Positions 26,364-36,033 of a stretch of DNA of 64,000 nucleotides are shown one piece after another (the stretch's first letter is position 1; each line of letters begins with the position of its first letter). The notes beneath the pieces were generated by a model. The model worked only from the letters and a program-made list of their open reading frames with translations. It was not told the DNA's origin and ran no database searches. The translations under genes and the position numbers were made by a program. The stretch covers positions 744,001-808,000 of the forward strand of contig JADJQN010000001.1 of NCBI GenBank assembly GCA_016712745.1, given 5' to 3'. The DNA comes from Sandaracinaceae bacterium (lineage in GTDB: Bacteria; Myxococcota_A; Polyangia; Polyangiales; JADJQN01).

Positions 26364-27992
26364 ATGTTCGAAGCCCTGACAAAGGGATTCCGTTCCGCAC
26401 GCAACCGCCTTCAAGGCGTCGCCGAGCTTACGGAAGAGAACATCGATCAAGCGTTGCGCGATGTGCGCTTGTCGCTCCTCGAGGCCGACGTCGAGTTCGG
26501 CGTCGTCAAGCGCTTCCTTGCTTCTGTAAAAGAAAAAGCGATCGGCGAGACGGTTCAGACGTCGGCTGAGGTCAAGGGCAAGAAGGTCAAGGTCGGCCCG
26601 GCCGAGAAGTTCATCAAGATTTGCCAGGACGAACTCGAGAGCATGATGCGGTTCGAAGGCGAACCCGTCGACTTCCTCCCGAGTCCGCAAGTCACCGGCA
26701 TCATGATGGTCGGTCTTCAAGGCGCTGGCAAAACCACCACGGCAGGCAAGCTTGCCTTGTGGTTGGAAAAAGAGAAGCAGCGCAAAGTTCTTCTCGTTGC
26801 CGCCGACGTGCAGCGCCCGGGTGCCATTGAGCAACTTCAAGTGCTCGGCGAGCGTTTGAACATTCCCGTCTTCGCGATCCCCGGCGGCCGCCCCGTCGAC
26901 ATCTGCGTCAAGGCTCTCGACCAAGCGAAGAAGCTCAAGCGCGACACGATCATATTCGACACCGCCGGCCGCCTCGCCATCGACACCGCGTTGATGGAAG
27001 AGCTGAGCGAGATTCAGGCGAAGACTGCGCCTAAGAACATCTTCCTCGTCATCGACGCGATGATCGGTCAGGACTCGGTCAAGACCGCAAAGACCTTCCA
27101 TGATCGCCTCGGCCTCAGCGGTGTCGTGCTCACCAAGCTCGACGGCGATGCGCGCGGTGGCGCGGCAATCTCGGTCAAAGAAGTCACAGGAGCCGCCATT
27201 AAGTTCGCCGGTATGGGCGAGGCGATGGACAAGCTCGAGGCGTTCCGCCCCGAAGGCATGGCCAGCCGCATCTTGGGCTTCGGCGATGTCGTGGGCCTGA
27301 TGAAAGACTTCGAGCAAGTCGTCGACGAGAAAAAAGCGGAAGAAGACGCGAAGCGGATGCTTCAAGGTCGCTTCACTCTCGACGATTTCTTGGAGCAGAT
27401 CCGCACCATCAAAAAGATGGGCCCGCTCAAAGAGATTTTCGAAAAGCTTCCGATGTTCGGCGATGCGATGCCCGAGGGCGTCAACCTCGACGACGGCGAG
27501 CTCAAGAAAGTTGAAGCGATGGTGAGCTCCATGACACGCGACGAGCGTCGCCAGGTGGAGCTTTTTCAAAAGCAACCGTCACGCGTAAAGCGTGTAGCCA
27601 AGGGCTCGGGACGCACCGACAAGGAAGTCGTCGAGCTTCTTCAGAAGTTTTCTTTCATGCGCCAGATGATGGGCGACATCGGACAGCAAGCGGGAATGTT
27701 GCAGCGCTTGCCGGGCATGAAACAGCTCGCGATGGCGCGTCGCTTGAAGGATGCTGTCTCCACCGGGGGCCTCGAAGGCAATCCGATGATGGCTGGACTC
27801 GCCGACTCCTTGCTCGAGTCAGTCGTAGCTGGCGACGGCGGCAATCCATTCGCGGGCATGGGCCTGGGCGCAATGCCCGGCATGGGCGGCGGCCCCGGAA
27901 TGCCCGGCGTTCGCAAGAAGCCGCTCGACAAGAATAAGACGAAGAAGCTGCGTCAGATGCAGAAAAAGGCGCGCAAAAAGTCGCGCCGCTGA
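26364..27992 (+). CDS. ffh: Signal recognition particle protein Ffh
   Basis: 542 aa, somewhat longer than E. coli Ffh (453). The N domain (ELTEENIDQALRDVRLSLLE) precedes the G domain with GLQGAGKTTTAGKLA (about 117-131), DVQRPGAIEQL, DTAGR and TKLDGDARGGAA. The M domain is Met-rich and includes the signal/RNA-binding helix FSFMRQMMGDIGQQ. The C-terminal extension is Gly/Met-rich and ends in KKARKKSRR. It binds signal sequences and SRP RNA and targets ribosomes to FtsY. No 4.5S RNA gene was seen nearby. The lipoprotein gene follows after 24 bp. Confidence 0.96.
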   Translation: MFEALTKGFRSARNRLQGVAELTEENIDQALRDVRLSLLEADVEFGVVKRFLASVKEKAIGETVQTSAEVKGKKVKVGPAEKFIKICQDELESMMRFEGEPVDFLPSPQVTGIMMVGLQGAGKTTTAGKLALWLEKEKQRKVLLVAADVQRPGAIEQLQVLGERLNIPVFAIPGGRPVDICVKALDQAKKLKRDTIIFDTAGRLAIDTALMEELSEIQAKTAPKNIFLVIDAMIGQDSVKTAKTFHDRLGLSGVVLTKLDGDARGGAAISVKEVTGAAIKFAGMGEAMDKLEAFRPEGMASRILGFGDVVGLMKDFEQVVDEKKAEEDAKRMLQGRFTLDDFLEQIRTIKKMGPLKEIFEKLPMFGDAMPEGVNLDDGELKKVEAMVSSMTRDERRQVELFQKQPSRVKRVAKGSGRTDKEVVELLQKFSFMRQMMGDIGQQAGMLQRLPGMKQLAMARRLKDAVSTGGLEGNPMMAGLADSLLESVVAGDGGNPFAGMGLGAMPGMGGGPGMPGVRKKPLDKNKTKKLRQMQKKARKKSRR

Positions 27993-28016
27993 GCTTAGAT
28001 AAAAGACGAGGACACT

Positions 28017-29495
28017 ATGCGTAAGACCACGACAACGATCAGCATCGCCCTACTCTGTGGATTGTTCAGCACCGCGTGTGTTGAGCAGAGCAACCGCATG
28101 AGCGAAGCCGACCGAGCTCAGCTCGCGCGCTATCGTTCGACGACGGCGCCCCATCCTCAGCATCCACTCGACGTCGATTTCGAAGGCAAGATTCACTTGC
28201 TCGGCTACGACCTCAGCGCAGAACGCGCGACGGCCGGCCAGCCCTTCACGGTGACTTGGCATTGGAAGGTTGATCACAAGCTTGACGCGGGCTGGAAGCA
28301 GTTCACGCACGTCGCCACCGCGACCGGCGAGAATCGCGTCAATCAAGACGGCACGGGCTGGGTTCGTCAGCACTATGCGCCGAGCGATTGGCAGGCGGGC
28401 GAATACATTCGCGACGAGCAGACCATTATGGTTCCCGAGGACTGGAACTCACCGGCCACCAAGCTCTTCATCGGCTTCTGGAGCGAGCGTCGCCGCCTTC
28501 GCATTGCGAGCGGCCCGAACGACGGCGACAACCGCGTGCCTGCGCTCACGATCCCCACCACCGCGCGTGCGGGCGGCGCTGCGACGACGCCAACTCCCGC
28601 GAATGCGGTGATCTCGACTCAATCGATCAAGGCCACCACGCCGATCACCGTCGACGGCCGGCTCGACGAGCCGGCATGGGCAACCGCCGTCCAGACCGGC
28701 AACCTTGTTGAGACGATGACGGGCGCACCGGCGGCCTTTCAAGCGAGCGGCAAAATCACGTGGGACGCAAACAATCTCTACGTCGCGTTCGAAGTCAGCG
28801 ACGACTTTCTCAAGAGCACGTACACAGCGCACGATGAGCATCTCTGGGAGCAAGACACCGTCGAAGTAATGGTCGACCCGGGCAACGACGGCGTGAACTA
28901 TTTCGAGATCCAAGTCGCCCCCACGGGCCAGGTTTTCGAGACCCGCTACGACTCGCGCCGCCAGCCGCAACCGGTTGGGCACTTGGATTGGACGAGCAAC
29001 GTACGCCAGCGCGTTGTACTTCGCGGTCACGTGAACGATGACGATGCGGATCAGGGCTACACCGTTGAGATGGCATTGCCGTGGACCGCATTCGCGGCAG
29101 GCACGCCGCCAGCGGGTCGTCCTGAGTCGGGCGCGACGTGGGGCATCAATCTTTACGTAATGGACGCGCGCGACGACGATGCGCCGCAGCGTTTTGCAGC
29201 GTGGTCACCACCGCGCGTCGGCGACTTTCACGCGACCAATCGTTTTGCGCGTGTGACCTTTGTCGATGCGGCAGCTGCCCCCGCCACAGCCCTCGGTGTA
29301 GCTGCACCCGGCGTTCAAGTTGGCGCGCCCGCCGCGGCCGCTGCGCCAGCCGGCCAACCCAACCAAGTCGTGCCCGTCGTACCGCGCGGTGTCGCTGCGC
29401 AGATCGTCGAGCGCCAGTTCGGGGGAACGAATCGCAATAGCGCCCAGATGCCCAGCACCGCAGCCCCGGCGCGCGGCGCCGCAACTGGCCCCTAA
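28017..29495 (+). CDS. CBM9-like (DOMON-type) carbohydrate-binding lipoprotein
   Basis: 492 aa. The lipoprotein signal has lipobox STAC. Residues about 45-180 form a beta-rich domain (VDFEGKIHLLGYDLS, FTVTWHWKVD). Residues about 200-410 match carbohydrate-binding family 9-like proteins: ITVDGRLDEPAW, VAFEVSD, LWEQDTVEVMVDPG, ATWGINLYVMDA. The C-terminal 80 residues are Ala/Pro/Gly-rich low complexity. It probably binds glycan or haem-like ligands at the cell surface. AGGAC eight bases before ATG supports the start. Confidence 0.8.
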   Translation: MRKTTTTISIALLCGLFSTACVEQSNRMSEADRAQLARYRSTTAPHPQHPLDVDFEGKIHLLGYDLSAERATAGQPFTVTWHWKVDHKLDAGWKQFTHVATATGENRVNQDGTGWVRQHYAPSDWQAGEYIRDEQTIMVPEDWNSPATKLFIGFWSERRRLRIASGPNDGDNRVPALTIPTTARAGGAATTPTPANAVISTQSIKATTPITVDGRLDEPAWATAVQTGNLVETMTGAPAAFQASGKITWDANNLYVAFEVSDDFLKSTYTAHDEHLWEQDTVEVMVDPGNDGVNYFEIQVAPTGQVFETRYDSRRQPQPVGHLDWTSNVRQRVVLRGHVNDDDADQGYTVEMALPWTAFAAGTPPAGRPESGATWGINLYVMDARDDDAPQRFAAWSPPRVGDFHATNRFARVTFVDAAAAPATALGVAAPGVQVGAPAAAAAPAGQPNQVVPVVPRGVAAQIVERQFGGTNRNSAQMPSTAAPARGAATGP

Positions 29496-29505
29496 CACCA
29501 ACGTT

Positions 29506-30801
29506 CTAAAACTCGATGTGGGCGGGCACAGCTGCAAAATGCTCGCCCCAGCAGTAGAGGCCAGGATCTGAGGTCGACGTGTCCGCTTCACGAAGCGCGC
29601 AGGTGCGGCGACCGCCGCTAGCGATCTCTGCCACGCGGCCGTCGATGGCGAGCGTGGTTACCCGAACGGGCGTTCGCGATAAAGCGAGCGTTGCCGTATC
29701 TGCACCCAGTTCGCCAAGCGCGTTGTCACCCCAGCACCATACCGAGCCGTCGTCTTTGAGCGCGCACGTATGAACGCGACCCGCTGTGATCTGGATCACG
29801 TGATCGAGAGCCGGCACGCTGTGGGCGACCTGCAGGGATGCGTCACCGCTGCTCTGCCCCAAGTCGTTCAAGCCCCAGCACGAAACCGTTCCGTCCAGCA
29901 GTAGCGCGCATGTATGCGCGTCGCCTGCGGCGAGACGAATCGCCGACGTCACTCCGAGTACGATAGTCGGAGAAAATCCGTCCCCGCCCAAACGCATGTC
30001 GTCCGGCTTGCCCCAGCACGCGACATCGCCTCCCGTGCGGGCAACACAGGTGTGAGCATCGCCTGTGGCAAGCGAGACGCCACTGCGAACCGGCACTAAA
30101 TCGAATCGAGTCGGATTTTCGAAGGCCCCCGTTTGCCCGTCCGAGTTATCACCCGCACAACGCAAAATCGCGTCGTTGCTGCGCAGGCAAGTGTGTCGCG
30201 AACCACAGCTGAGCTCGCTCGCAGAAGCTAGCCGAGAGCCTTCCTCCATGCGCGCAGCCACGGGCGACGATGACGACATCGCCATCCCCCACCCCAGCTC
30301 GCCGTGCACTCCGAGTCCAAAGCACATAACGCCGATGTTCGTGTCGTAACTGCGCACGCAGGTGTGGCTTGCGCCCGCCTCGACCTCGACCACTTGTCCT
30401 ATGTCAGCCACGACGCGCGGTGTGTTTGGTACGGCCGCGCCGGCAAACCCCAATTGGCCGTACGTGTTCTCGCCCCAACACAAGAGCTTTCCATCCTCAC
30501 GCACAAAACAAGCGTGCGCGTCCCCAACCGCTACGCGAGCCTGCCGTGCTGCGCATCCGTCGAAGATGGTGTCGCACGCTACGCACTCGCGCGTGATGGG
30601 GTCGCATGCTTCGGCGATGCCGCACGCGCTACAGCCACCGCCATCCCCCCCCGCGTCCGAGTCTCCCTGATCCGCTAAGCCGAGATCGACAGAAGCATCG
30701 CGACGTGCGCCTAGGTTGCTCTGGGTCACGCAAGCGCTTGTCGCCATCGAGAACGCGCACAGCGTCAAAGCCAGCCCGAATCGATTTTCCCTAGAAAGCA
30801 C
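29506..30801 (-). CDS. Extracellular RCC1-repeat lipoprotein with paired cysteines
   Basis: 431 aa from GTG 30801, which has AAGGAG six bases upstream; the longer GTG at 30819 lies before that ribosome site and is rejected. A signal with lipobox TSAC is followed by an Asp/Gly linker and an EGF-like Cys cluster (CSACGIAEACDP). Six or more RCC1-like blades follow, each with the pattern H-T-C-(A/V) and CWG (for example DAHTCALLLDGTVSCWG). The paired cysteines probably form one disulfide per blade in a secreted seven-bladed propeller. Such proteins are abundant in Myxococcota; their ligands are unknown. It is convergent with the CBM9-like gene. Confidence 0.85.
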   Translation of the reverse strand: MLSRENRFGLALTLCAFSMATSACVTQSNLGARRDASVDLGLADQGDSDAGGDGGGCSACGIAEACDPITRECVACDTIFDGCAARQARVAVGDAHACFVREDGKLLCWGENTYGQLGFAGAAVPNTPRVVADIGQVVEVEAGASHTCVRSYDTNIGVMCFGLGVHGELGWGMAMSSSSPVAARMEEGSRLASASELSCGSRHTCLRSNDAILRCAGDNSDGQTGAFENPTRFDLVPVRSGVSLATGDAHTCVARTGGDVACWGKPDDMRLGGDGFSPTIVLGVTSAIRLAAGDAHTCALLLDGTVSCWGLNDLGQSSGDASLQVAHSVPALDHVIQITAGRVHTCALKDDGSVWCWGDNALGELGADTATLALSRTPVRVTTLAIDGRVAEIASGGRRTCALREADTSTSDPGLYCWGEHFAAVPAHIEF

Positions 30802-30843
30802 GCAACTCCTTTTTAGCACGAACCCCAGGTGCTCTGCGAAAAC

Positions 30844-30855
30844 GAGTAATTACTC
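30844..30855. promoter_or_regulatory. Perfect 12-bp palindrome upstream of the RCC1 gene
   Basis: GAGTAATTACTC lies 43 bp upstream of the RCC1 start and is AT-rich in a GC-rich context, as expected of a dimeric regulator operator. No regulator is known. Confidence 0.3.
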
Positions 30856-30968
30856 TCGCAGCGTCTAGGCGTTTACAGCTCGCGCCACCGCGTTCTTGAT
30901 CTTCGCGTTCATCGATCGGCTATCGAGAGAACGGCTGCGTGGTGCCAGCACCGCCCCACCGGAGGCGC

Positions 30969-32384
30969 TTAGTGAGCGTTAATTCCGTCGAGGAAGAGCA
31001 CGGCATAGTGGTAGTTGGGTGCGTAGCGAAAGACGCGCGCCACGCGAAAGTTATCGTGCACCCATCGCATGCGCCCGACGCGTTGCTCAACGCCGTAGCC
31101 CCGCATGTTGCGCACTCGCCCATCGCCATCGATTTCAAACGGCGTCTGCGAATGCAGCACGATAGTGTCGGGCTCGCGCGCTCGCAGCTCGGCTTCGGAA
31201 ATGCGCTTATCGAGATAAGGCCCGCGCGCACGACCCATGGCGGCATCCGTCACGCCGCCCAGATCAACCACGGTGAGATTGCTTCGGTAGGCCAAGTAGC
31301 CCACGTCGACGAGCGCAACTCGATGAGCGTGGCTGCGCAAGTATGAGGCGACTTCGTGACCCACGCGATCCCGAGAGTGACCGGCTTCGCGCGCGAGTGG
31401 GAGCTCGACGACAATATCGAGAACCGGCAAGACGAGCGCGAGGCCCAAAAGCATCGGCGCAAGCGCCCTCCGTTGTTTGCGAAAGAGCTCCAACGCCCCG
31501 TCTGCAGCAAGCCACGCATAGAGCGGGATCACCGGCGCAAACAAGCGATATCCGGGCATCCAGTCGCCCCCCGCAAGAGCCACGGCGAGCAAATGGACGA
31601 CGAGCACGGATTGAAGAGCGCGCTTCGTACTGTAGGCTGCGAGAATAGCGCCAGCGAGTGTCGTGTGCACGACGAGCGCGCGCAACGTGTAGCCCGCCCC
31701 CGCTCCAAGTTCGCCTGGCTTGGCGAAGAAGCTAAGCGGAACGAGAGTTCCAAACATCGCGAGCCGGAAGACGACGATGCCAATCACGCCTATCGCGCAA
31801 AGCGAAACTAATACGATGCGCTCGCGCTTCGTAACGCGTGTGATGGTCCATGCGATGAGCACCCAGGTCGCGGGCAAAAGCTCGGGGCGCAGCCATGCGA
31901 TCGCGGCAGCACACAAACCAAGGAGCTTTACGTTCGTGACCGGCTCGCGCGAAGCCGCTAGCACCGCAACCGAAAAGCACAATGTGGCACCACCCGTTTC
32001 GAGACCGGCCTGGCCCCAGATCCCGAGCGTTGGCGTCAGCGCAACGAGGCAGCACGTGAACCAGCCGAGCATTGCGCCGCTGGCTTCATACGCGCGCTGC
32101 ACAACCAACGCCGCCGCGAGCGCTGCGCAGAAGAGGCCAAAGACCTTTGCGGCTGCCACGGCATCGATGCCGACCCACTGAGCCAGCACGCCAGGCATTA
32201 CAGCGAGCGGACCGGTGACGCCGTCACCTGTGTGCCCGGGGTTGAAGCCGTAGCCGTCGCCCGACGCGAGATTCATGGCGAATCGTCCAACGATGTACGC
32301 GTCGTCGACTGTGTATGGCCAAGCGGCAACGCCCAGTGCGACCACGATTACGAACGCGACGAAACTCGCGAGAAGTCGAGGCAT
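30969..32384 (-). CDS. Polytopic membrane glycosyltransferase-like protein (GT39/ArnT-type)
   Basis: 471 aa with about ten hydrophobic helices. The first loop carries the acidic pair of C-type glycosyltransferases (YTVDDAYIVGRFAMNLASGD then GFNPG), a pattern shared with lipid-phosphate-sugar-using arabinofuranosyl and mannosyl transferases. A soluble C-terminal domain (about 370-471) follows the last helix and includes DVGYLAYRSNLTVVDLGGVTD. It probably transfers a sugar from a polyprenyl phosphate donor on the periplasmic face. ATG 32384 starts just before the first helix. A hairpin lies directly upstream. Confidence 0.75.
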   Translation of the reverse strand: MPRLLASFVAFVIVVALGVAAWPYTVDDAYIVGRFAMNLASGDGYGFNPGHTGDGVTGPLAVMPGVLAQWVGIDAVAAAKVFGLFCAALAAALVVQRAYEASGAMLGWFTCCLVALTPTLGIWGQAGLETGGATLCFSVAVLAASREPVTNVKLLGLCAAAIAWLRPELLPATWVLIAWTITRVTKRERIVLVSLCAIGVIGIVVFRLAMFGTLVPLSFFAKPGELGAGAGYTLRALVVHTTLAGAILAAYSTKRALQSVLVVHLLAVALAGGDWMPGYRLFAPVIPLYAWLAADGALELFRKQRRALAPMLLGLALVLPVLDIVVELPLAREAGHSRDRVGHEVASYLRSHAHRVALVDVGYLAYRSNLTVVDLGGVTDAAMGRARGPYLDKRISEAELRAREPDTIVLHSQTPFEIDGDGRVRNMRGYGVEQRVGRMRWVHDNFRVARVFRYAPNYHYAVLFLDGINAH

Positions 32385-32390
32385 ACGCGA

Positions 32391-32409
32391 GGAGGTGAGC
32401 GGCACCTCC
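32391..32409 (-). promoter_or_regulatory. Leader hairpin upstream of the GT39-like gene
   Basis: GGAGGTG-AGCGG-CACCTCC forms a perfect 7-bp stem ending seven bases before the ATG at 32384. Its GGAGGTG arm looks like a Shine-Dalgarno sequence but is too far upstream to serve that start directly. It could influence translation; no switch is demonstrated. Confidence 0.25.
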
Positions 32410-32534
32410 ACAGAATCGCGCAATAAAGCGGTGTGTGTCCATCTCGCACACGGCCAAGGCCCCACTTGAATATGACAGCGCCGCGCACTAGCCTCGCGGC
32501 ATGTTTCGACCGTGGGGGTCGGAGCACCTGAACT

Positions 32535-34292
32535 ATGCTTCGCACACGTCTGATCGCTGGCTCGGCCGCGGGGTTTGTGCTGAGTGCGGTTTTCGCAACC
32601 GTCAGCGCCGGTATCGGCATTGGCGATGCGCTCGTAGAGCCGCTGCGTGTGGTTCCAGGCCAGCCTGCGCCCATCACGCTACGCCTGCCTCCGATCACCG
32701 TGCGCGACGCCGACCCGGTCAGCGGCGTCGTCGTTCTGCGGAACATCCAACCGGTGGTCCCGCGCGGTTCCATCATCAGTAACCGACGCGCAGGCTTTCG
32801 CGACACCTACACCGAGAACTTGGTACGGCTCTACGAGAGTAGCCGGCGTCCTCCGCCGATCGGCGCCGTCATTGGCCTGTGGTTTGTCTATTTCCTCATC
32901 GCGATGCTCATCACGAGTTATCTGCGCACCTTCATTCCTAGTCGGGGCGCCCTGCTCCGCACGCAAGCAGGCATGTTGGGACTGGGGCTCATCCTGCTGG
33001 CCGTGGCGAAAGTTGTCCTGCTTATGACGGCAGCTTCTCCCTACGTCCTTCCGGTCGCGGCTGTGCCGTTATGGGCCTCGCTCTATTTGGACCGACGCAC
33101 TTCGTTCATGGTGACTATGACGTTCGCGTTCCTCGCCGCGTCCCTGATCGGTTTCAGCCTCACGGCGGTCACGGTCTTCATGGCGGCCGGCATGGCCGGG
33201 GCATTTGGCTTTCGCGACCGAAAGCACTCCACCTCGCTGCTTGTCGCGGGCGTGGTATCGGGCATCGCCTCAGCAGCAGTACTCATCGCGGCCAAAATGC
33301 TTTTCGAGGGCGGCATCAACGTTGTCGAGGATCTGAAGCGCTTCACCGAATCAGAGCTTCTGTCCGCGGCCACCGGTGGCGTGCTTTCGGGCGCGTTTGC
33401 CTTTACCTTGCAGCCGCTCGCAGTGCTGGTGCTCGGGGCGGTTTCGCGCAGCCGGCTCCTCGACCTCACAGACCTCGAGCAGCCACTGCTGCAGAAGATG
33501 GCGCGCGAAGCTCCTGGTTCGTGGGAACACTCGCGCGCGATGGCTAACCTCGCCGAAGCGGCTGCGGCGGCCGTCGGCGCCGATTCACTGCTGACGCGCG
33601 TCGGCGCCTACTATCACGACCTCGGAAAGACCTGTCAGCCGAAGTACTTCGTCGAGAATCTCGAACCGGGCGAGACGAGCCCGCACGCCGACCTCGAACC
33701 GGATGTAAGCGCTGATGCCATCATGGCGCACGTCGTTGAAGGCGTGAGCATCCTTCGCAAGGGCGGCATCCCGGAGCCTGTGGTGGAGTTCGCATACACG
33801 CACCACGGCACGAGCATCATCGAGTACTTCTGGCACAAGTGTTTGGAGCAAGGGAATCCGAAGAATCTCAAAGAGACCTTTTTCCGTTATCCCGGCATGC
33901 GTCCGCGCAACAAAGAGACCGCGATTCTCATGCTGATCGATTCTATCGAAGCCGCATCGCGCACGGTGTTTCCGCCGGAGCGCGCGAAGTTCGAAGAAAT
34001 GGTGCAGCGCATTCTCTTTGTGAAGCTCAAGCAAGGCCAGCTCGACGAATCGGGTTTGACGCTGGAGGATTTGCGCGTGCTCTCGACGCGCGTGACTGAG
34101 ACGTTGCTGAATGTCTACCACGGCCGCGTGCGCTATCCATGGCAGGACCGTCAGGCGCGCGGCGAAGCACAGCTGCCCGTCCCCGGTCTCGCGACGGAAA
34201 AAGACATGGAGCGTGACCAAGCCGAAAAAGAGCGCACGGGACGACAAACAGTGTCTCCGCCCGTACCGCCCAAGGACGATCACCACCACTGA
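32535..34292 (+). CDS. 7TM-HD (PgpH-like) membrane phosphodiesterase
   Basis: 585 aa. A short N-terminal extracytoplasmic section is followed by about seven transmembrane helices (105-310) and a cytoplasmic HD domain beginning EAPGSWEHSRAMANLAEAAA, with the metal motif YYHDLGK (His-Asp near 361), then MAHVVEG and YTHHGTS. It ends in a Pro-rich tail with three His. In Firmicutes the PgpH family degrades c-di-AMP; the extracellular 7TMR-HDED domain is shortened here. Substrate in this lineage is not established. The acyl-CoA dehydrogenase gene follows after 10 bp. Confidence 0.88.
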   Translation: MLRTRLIAGSAAGFVLSAVFATVSAGIGIGDALVEPLRVVPGQPAPITLRLPPITVRDADPVSGVVVLRNIQPVVPRGSIISNRRAGFRDTYTENLVRLYESSRRPPPIGAVIGLWFVYFLIAMLITSYLRTFIPSRGALLRTQAGMLGLGLILLAVAKVVLLMTAASPYVLPVAAVPLWASLYLDRRTSFMVTMTFAFLAASLIGFSLTAVTVFMAAGMAGAFGFRDRKHSTSLLVAGVVSGIASAAVLIAAKMLFEGGINVVEDLKRFTESELLSAATGGVLSGAFAFTLQPLAVLVLGAVSRSRLLDLTDLEQPLLQKMAREAPGSWEHSRAMANLAEAAAAAVGADSLLTRVGAYYHDLGKTCQPKYFVENLEPGETSPHADLEPDVSADAIMAHVVEGVSILRKGGIPEPVVEFAYTHHGTSIIEYFWHKCLEQGNPKNLKETFFRYPGMRPRNKETAILMLIDSIEAASRTVFPPERAKFEEMVQRILFVKLKQGQLDESGLTLEDLRVLSTRVTETLLNVYHGRVRYPWQDRQARGEAQLPVPGLATEKDMERDQAEKERTGRQTVSPPVPPKDDHHH

Positions 34293-34302
34293 GTGAGGCA
34301 TC

Positions 34303-36029
34303 ATGGCCGCGCGCGCACAGAGCTTTATGAAATCGTTGTTCCACGGCGTCATCGCCGAGGAGCTCATCTTTCCCTATCCAGAAATGGCGGCGGACGAACG
34401 CGAGAACGTTCAGCTCATGCGCGAGAGTATCGCCAAGTTCGCGGAGCAGCACGTCGACCCGAAGAAAATCGACGAGGAGCACCACATCCCTGATGAAGTG
34501 CTAAAAGGGATGAAGGAGCTCGGCCTTTTCGGCTTGAGCATTCCGGAGCAGTACGGCGGCATCGGCCTCTCGCACACCGCATATGCACGCGTTGTTCAAG
34601 ATGTTGCAGCGATTGACGCGTCTCTCGCAGTTACGCTCGGCGCACACCAATCCATTGGACTCAAAGCGCTGCTACTCTTCGGCACCGAAGCGCAGAAGAA
34701 GAAGTACCTGCCGCGCCTCGCGACGGGCGAGTGGGTAGCGGCGTTTGCGCTCACGGAGCCGGGCGCGGGCAGCGACGCGGCAAGCATAACGACGCACGCC
34801 GAGCTCACGGCCGACGGTGAGCATTACGTTCTCAACGGCTCGAAGATTTGGATCACCAACGGCGGCTTTGCTGATCTCTTCACGGTCTTTGCGCGCACAA
34901 GTTCACCGGACAGCGGCAGCAAGCCGCGCATCACCGCCCTGCTCGTAGAGCGGTCGTACGGCGTAAAGAACGGACCGTCGGAAAAGAAGATGGGCATTCG
35001 CGGCTCTTCGACGACGGAACTTTTTTTCGAGGACGTAAAGGTTCCAGCGGCGAACGTGCTCGGCGAAGCGGGTCGCGGCTTCAAAGTTGCGATGGAGGTG
35101 CTGAACAACGGACGACTCGGTCTTGCATCGGGTGCGCTTGGCAATTGCAAACACCTCATCCAACTGGCTGTGCAGCGCACTCAGGAGCGCAATGCCTTCG
35201 GCCGCAAGATTGGCGATTTCGGCATGATCAAAGACAAGGTCGCGCGCATGATGTGCGAGACCTATGCGCTCGAGTCGATGACCTATCTGACGGCGGGTCT
35301 CATCGACGCCGGCGTGCACGACTACTCGCTCGAGAGCGCTATCTGCAAAGTCTTCGGCTCGGAAACGCTGTGGCGCATTGTGAACGAGACGATGCAAATC
35401 GCCGCGGGCATTGGTTATATGTCGGACTACCCCTACGAGCGCTATTTGCGTGACGCGCGCATCAATCTCATCTTTGAGGGCACCAACGAGATTCTACGCG
35501 CCTTTATTGCACTCTCGGGCATGCAGGGACCCGGACAACAGCTGACCGAGGTGGCGCGCGCCATGCGCGAACCATTAAGGGATTTGGAGTCCTTAGCGAC
35601 TTTGCGATCCAGCGCGCGCGCTCGGCCCTTGGCCGCGAGCGACTTGAAAAAGTGCACCCTCTCCTTCGGCGCGAATCCGTCATCTTCGAAGAAGCCGTGG
35701 GAGGACTCGCGCGTGAAACAGAGCGAATCCTGCGCAAGCACGGCAAGCACATTGCCGAACGTCAGTTCGTGCAAAAGCGCATCGCGGAGGTTGCGATCGA
35801 TCTCTACGCGCTCTCGGCGATTCTCTCGCGCACAACGCGAACCATTGAACAGCGCGGCGTCGAGGCATCGCGTCGCGAGATCGATCTCGCAGCGGGCTTT
35901 GCCACCCTGGCCAACGATCGCCTGAAGGGCCGCCTCGATCACATGGAGCGTGAGGACGACGAACTTCTCAAACAGATCGCCGGCAGCGCTTACGAGGATG
36001 CCGGATACCCGTACGACGTCATCGGCTGA
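34303..36029 (+). pseudogene. VLCAD-type acyl-CoA dehydrogenase, split by one frameshift
   Basis: The 5' part (34303 to about 35583) has the flavoprotein core: FALTEPGAGSDAAS, IWITNGGFADLF, RNAFGRKIGDFG, and the catalytic Glu in IFEGTNEILRAF (near residue 391). After about 35586 the conserved C-terminal helical domain of very-long-chain enzymes continues in another frame (GVLSDFAIQRARSALGRERL, then HPLLRRESVIFEEAVGGLA, to a stop at 36029). Total length 1727 nt is one short of a multiple of three, so one base is missing near a TTT run. Repaired length would be 575 aa, as expected for VLCAD/ACAD9-like proteins with beta-oxidation roles. The sequenced 5' frame alone runs to 35925 with a nonsense tail. 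Confidence 0.88.
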
Positions 36030-36033
36030 GCGG

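Noticed and set aside
25869..27575. 568-aa open frame on the minus strand across ffh
   Set aside because: It lies antisense to the conserved Ffh gene and has no family motif or composition of a real protein; high-GC third positions of ffh keep it open.
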